Shown one piece after another: positions 62,502 to 64,000 of a DNA stretch of 64,000 nt; within the stretch, counting starts at the first letter, position 1, and each line of letters opens with the position of its first letter. Source of the DNA: Augochlora pura. Its lineage: Eukaryota > Arthropoda > Insecta > Hymenoptera > Halictidae. The stretch is from the NCBI RefSeq assembly GCF_028453695.1, contig NC_135780.1:11715172-11779171 (forward strand), read 5' to 3'. Under the pieces are notes generated by a model. The model worked only from the letters and a program-made list of their open reading frames with translations. It ran no database searches and was not told the DNA's origin. Position numbers and translations under genes: made by a program.

Positions 62502-62746
62502 CCTTTTAGATACTACGCGCCGCTATAGCGGCTTTTTCCCGAATGGCTCGTGCTTTACTTAATTATTTTATTATTTATTAAAGCAAACAATTAAAGTGAA
62601 AGTGTGTCTATATACAATATATTAAGAAAAGAATATATGTTATTAGTACTGTATATAGATATCCGGAAAAAATATATATTGAGAGAAAATCGTAATTTAG
62701 TTACGAACAAACTTTATTTCCGCGAAATCCTGCCGTATCTAAAATG
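62502..62746. mobile_element. TTAA-flanked miniature element adjoining the piggyBac-like element
   Basis: 245 bp between TTAA at 62498-62501 and 62747-62750. The left end CCTTTTAGATACTACG and the inverse right end CATTTTAGATACGGCA are imperfect inverted repeats. The right TTAA is also the left TTAA of the next element. Confidence 0.65.
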
Positions 62747-62750
62747 TTAA

Positions 62751-63095
62751 CCCTAGAAAGATAACCATATGACAACGTACGTAAAAGATAACCATACGCT
62801 TCAGAGGCGCATGCTTTTCTAAGGCGTCAATTTTATACTAACAATGGATATGATCTAACATAAATATCCTAACTATATGTTAGGTCATATATAGGTTAGG
62901 ATATTTATTTAAGTTAATCTAGTCATTTCAAAGGTTTGGCATTATTGTAAAAATAAAATGCATTTATGTTATATTTTTTTATATTTTAAGTAATTTTAAA
63001 CTTAAATCACTAGACCTCTATGAAAAATTAACAAAAATCAACAGTCTTCGGTTTATTTCGCAGCCGCCTCTGCGACGTAGGTTATCTTTCTAGGG
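62751..63095. mobile_element. piggyBac-type non-autonomous element with canonical end architecture
   Basis: 345 bp flanked by TTAA (62747-62750 and 63096-63099). The terminal repeat is CCCTAGAAAGATA (62751-62763) with its exact inverse at 63083-63095; the match extends to 16 bp (CCCTAGAAAGATAACC). A subterminal 19-bp repeat, TACGCTTCAGAGGCGCATG (62795-62813), has an inverse partner at 63061-63079 (14 of 19 match). The spacers are 31 bp at the left and 3 bp at the right, the arrangement known for classical piggyBac. There is no transposase frame, so it would need a transposase supplied from elsewhere. Confidence 0.9.
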
Positions 63096-64000
63096 TTAAA
63101 GGGTCTTTCAACGTTGCCGTTCTTCTCCGTCGAACGAGCAAAATTCGACAGATTCGCGTCTCTTTGATACGACCTCCTATGAAACACGATATCGGCGGAA
63201 TTCTTTTTTCCTTCGCTGAGTTATAATTCTTGGATTCTCCGGGCTTTTCAGCGAAAGGAAAACTATTATATACCGCATTAATTACAAGACTCGCGTCCGT
63301 TTCTCTCGTTAATCATTTTCACGTATTGGTTGCGATGCGAAACGATGCGTATAAATTCTTTACGCGGTTAAATGTCTGTTTTCTATTTGAATAATATATA
63401 TAATATTTATATATAATTTAATAGATATAATTTTAAACAGCGAGGAAATTAAAAGAAAATTATAGATGTTAATGTACTGGCTTGAATTTATATGAATTGT
63501 CAAAAATAGAAGAAAATCTAGTAATTAATGCGGACGAATTTTATTATTTATTTAATTTATCCACCGACTAGTACAATATAACCTGTACGATAATTATATA
63601 TATTATAACCTGTATCGCGATAATCATGACAATTGTTTATCTACGAGATTAATAGAAGGCAAAACTATTTGGTAACCTAGTCAAAAGTCTCGCCCGCGTA
63701 TAATTTTAATTTCGCGCCGCGATATCGGCGCCGTTATCGGCGTCCATTCCCGCCGTTATTACGATTTATATTTCCGGCGACCGCCGTGCATCACGCAAGG
63801 AAGTCGTATTAATTTTACCCGTGTTACCATTCCGCATTCGGCTCGCGCCCGTTGTCCGACATTCGGTCGCGGGCTCCTCTTCATTACGTTTTTCAAAAAA
63901 ACGCCCGCGCCGCATTTAATTAAATACCGCGACCCCGGGAACCTTTATGGAAAACCGAGCACCGACCGGCTAATTGATAAAAATGGGCATCAAGGAGAAT

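Larger units (their letters stand above)
60029..64000 (+). other. Probable AstC intron to the window edge
   Basis: No coding exon is visible. It holds an AAT microsatellite near 60475-60500, elements of families A and B (61259-61466, 61519-61704), two adjoining TTAA elements (62502-62746 and 62751-63095), and CpG-rich blocks near 62.0-62.4 and 63.7-64.0 kb. Confidence 0.5.

Noticed and set aside
1..64000. tRNA genes, CRISPR arrays, bacterial operons, endogenous viral genes
   Set aside because: No T-loop GGTTCGANTCC box with a cloverleaf, no spaced direct repeats of CRISPR type, and no viral protein motif was seen.

Overview
This window is nuclear DNA from an insect, most probably an aculeate hymenopteran such as a bee. 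The genes have short introns with GT/AG borders. The intergenic DNA is CpG-rich and mixed with AT-rich stretches. Two somatostatin-like neuropeptide precursors (allatostatin CC and allatostatin C) occur together. The species cannot be fixed from the sequence. All exon models below were built by hand from splice consensus and reading-frame continuity; none was checked by alignment or RNA.

Layout. (1) 1-9.4 kb: no supportable gene; simple repeats and an old repeat fragment. (2) 9.4-19.3 kb: a compact housekeeping cluster. RBM19 (ribosome biogenesis, minus strand, 12 coding exons) lies in series with PNKP (DNA end repair, minus strand, 9 exons). TRMT2A (tRNA m5U methyltransferase, plus strand, 8 exons) is divergent from PNKP across a short bidirectional promoter with two CACGTG boxes. 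(3) 19.6-34.5 kb: allatostatin CC on the minus strand, three coding exons with a 13.4-kb first intron that holds a 100-N assembly gap. (4) 34.5-53.8 kb: a long intergenic region full of small TTAA-flanked elements and tandem repeats. (5) 53.9 kb to the right edge: allatostatin C on the plus strand. A TATA/TCAGT promoter and the signal-peptide exon are visible; the exon with the mature peptide lies beyond the window.

The three housekeeping genes share proximity and, for PNKP/TRMT2A, a promoter; nothing suggests a common pathway. AstCC and AstC are paralogous secreted peptides placed head to head (about 25.8 kb between start codons), so the DNA between them may hold regulatory sequence for both.

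The most notable observations are the head-to-head AstCC/AstC pair, a broken tandem repeat of the TRMT2A C-terminal tail, a 345-bp non-autonomous element that keeps the exact asymmetric end architecture of classical piggyBac, and a cluster of other TTAA-flanked miniature elements, some nested and two sharing one TTAA. I found no tRNA, rRNA, CRISPR array, bacterial operon or virus-derived gene.
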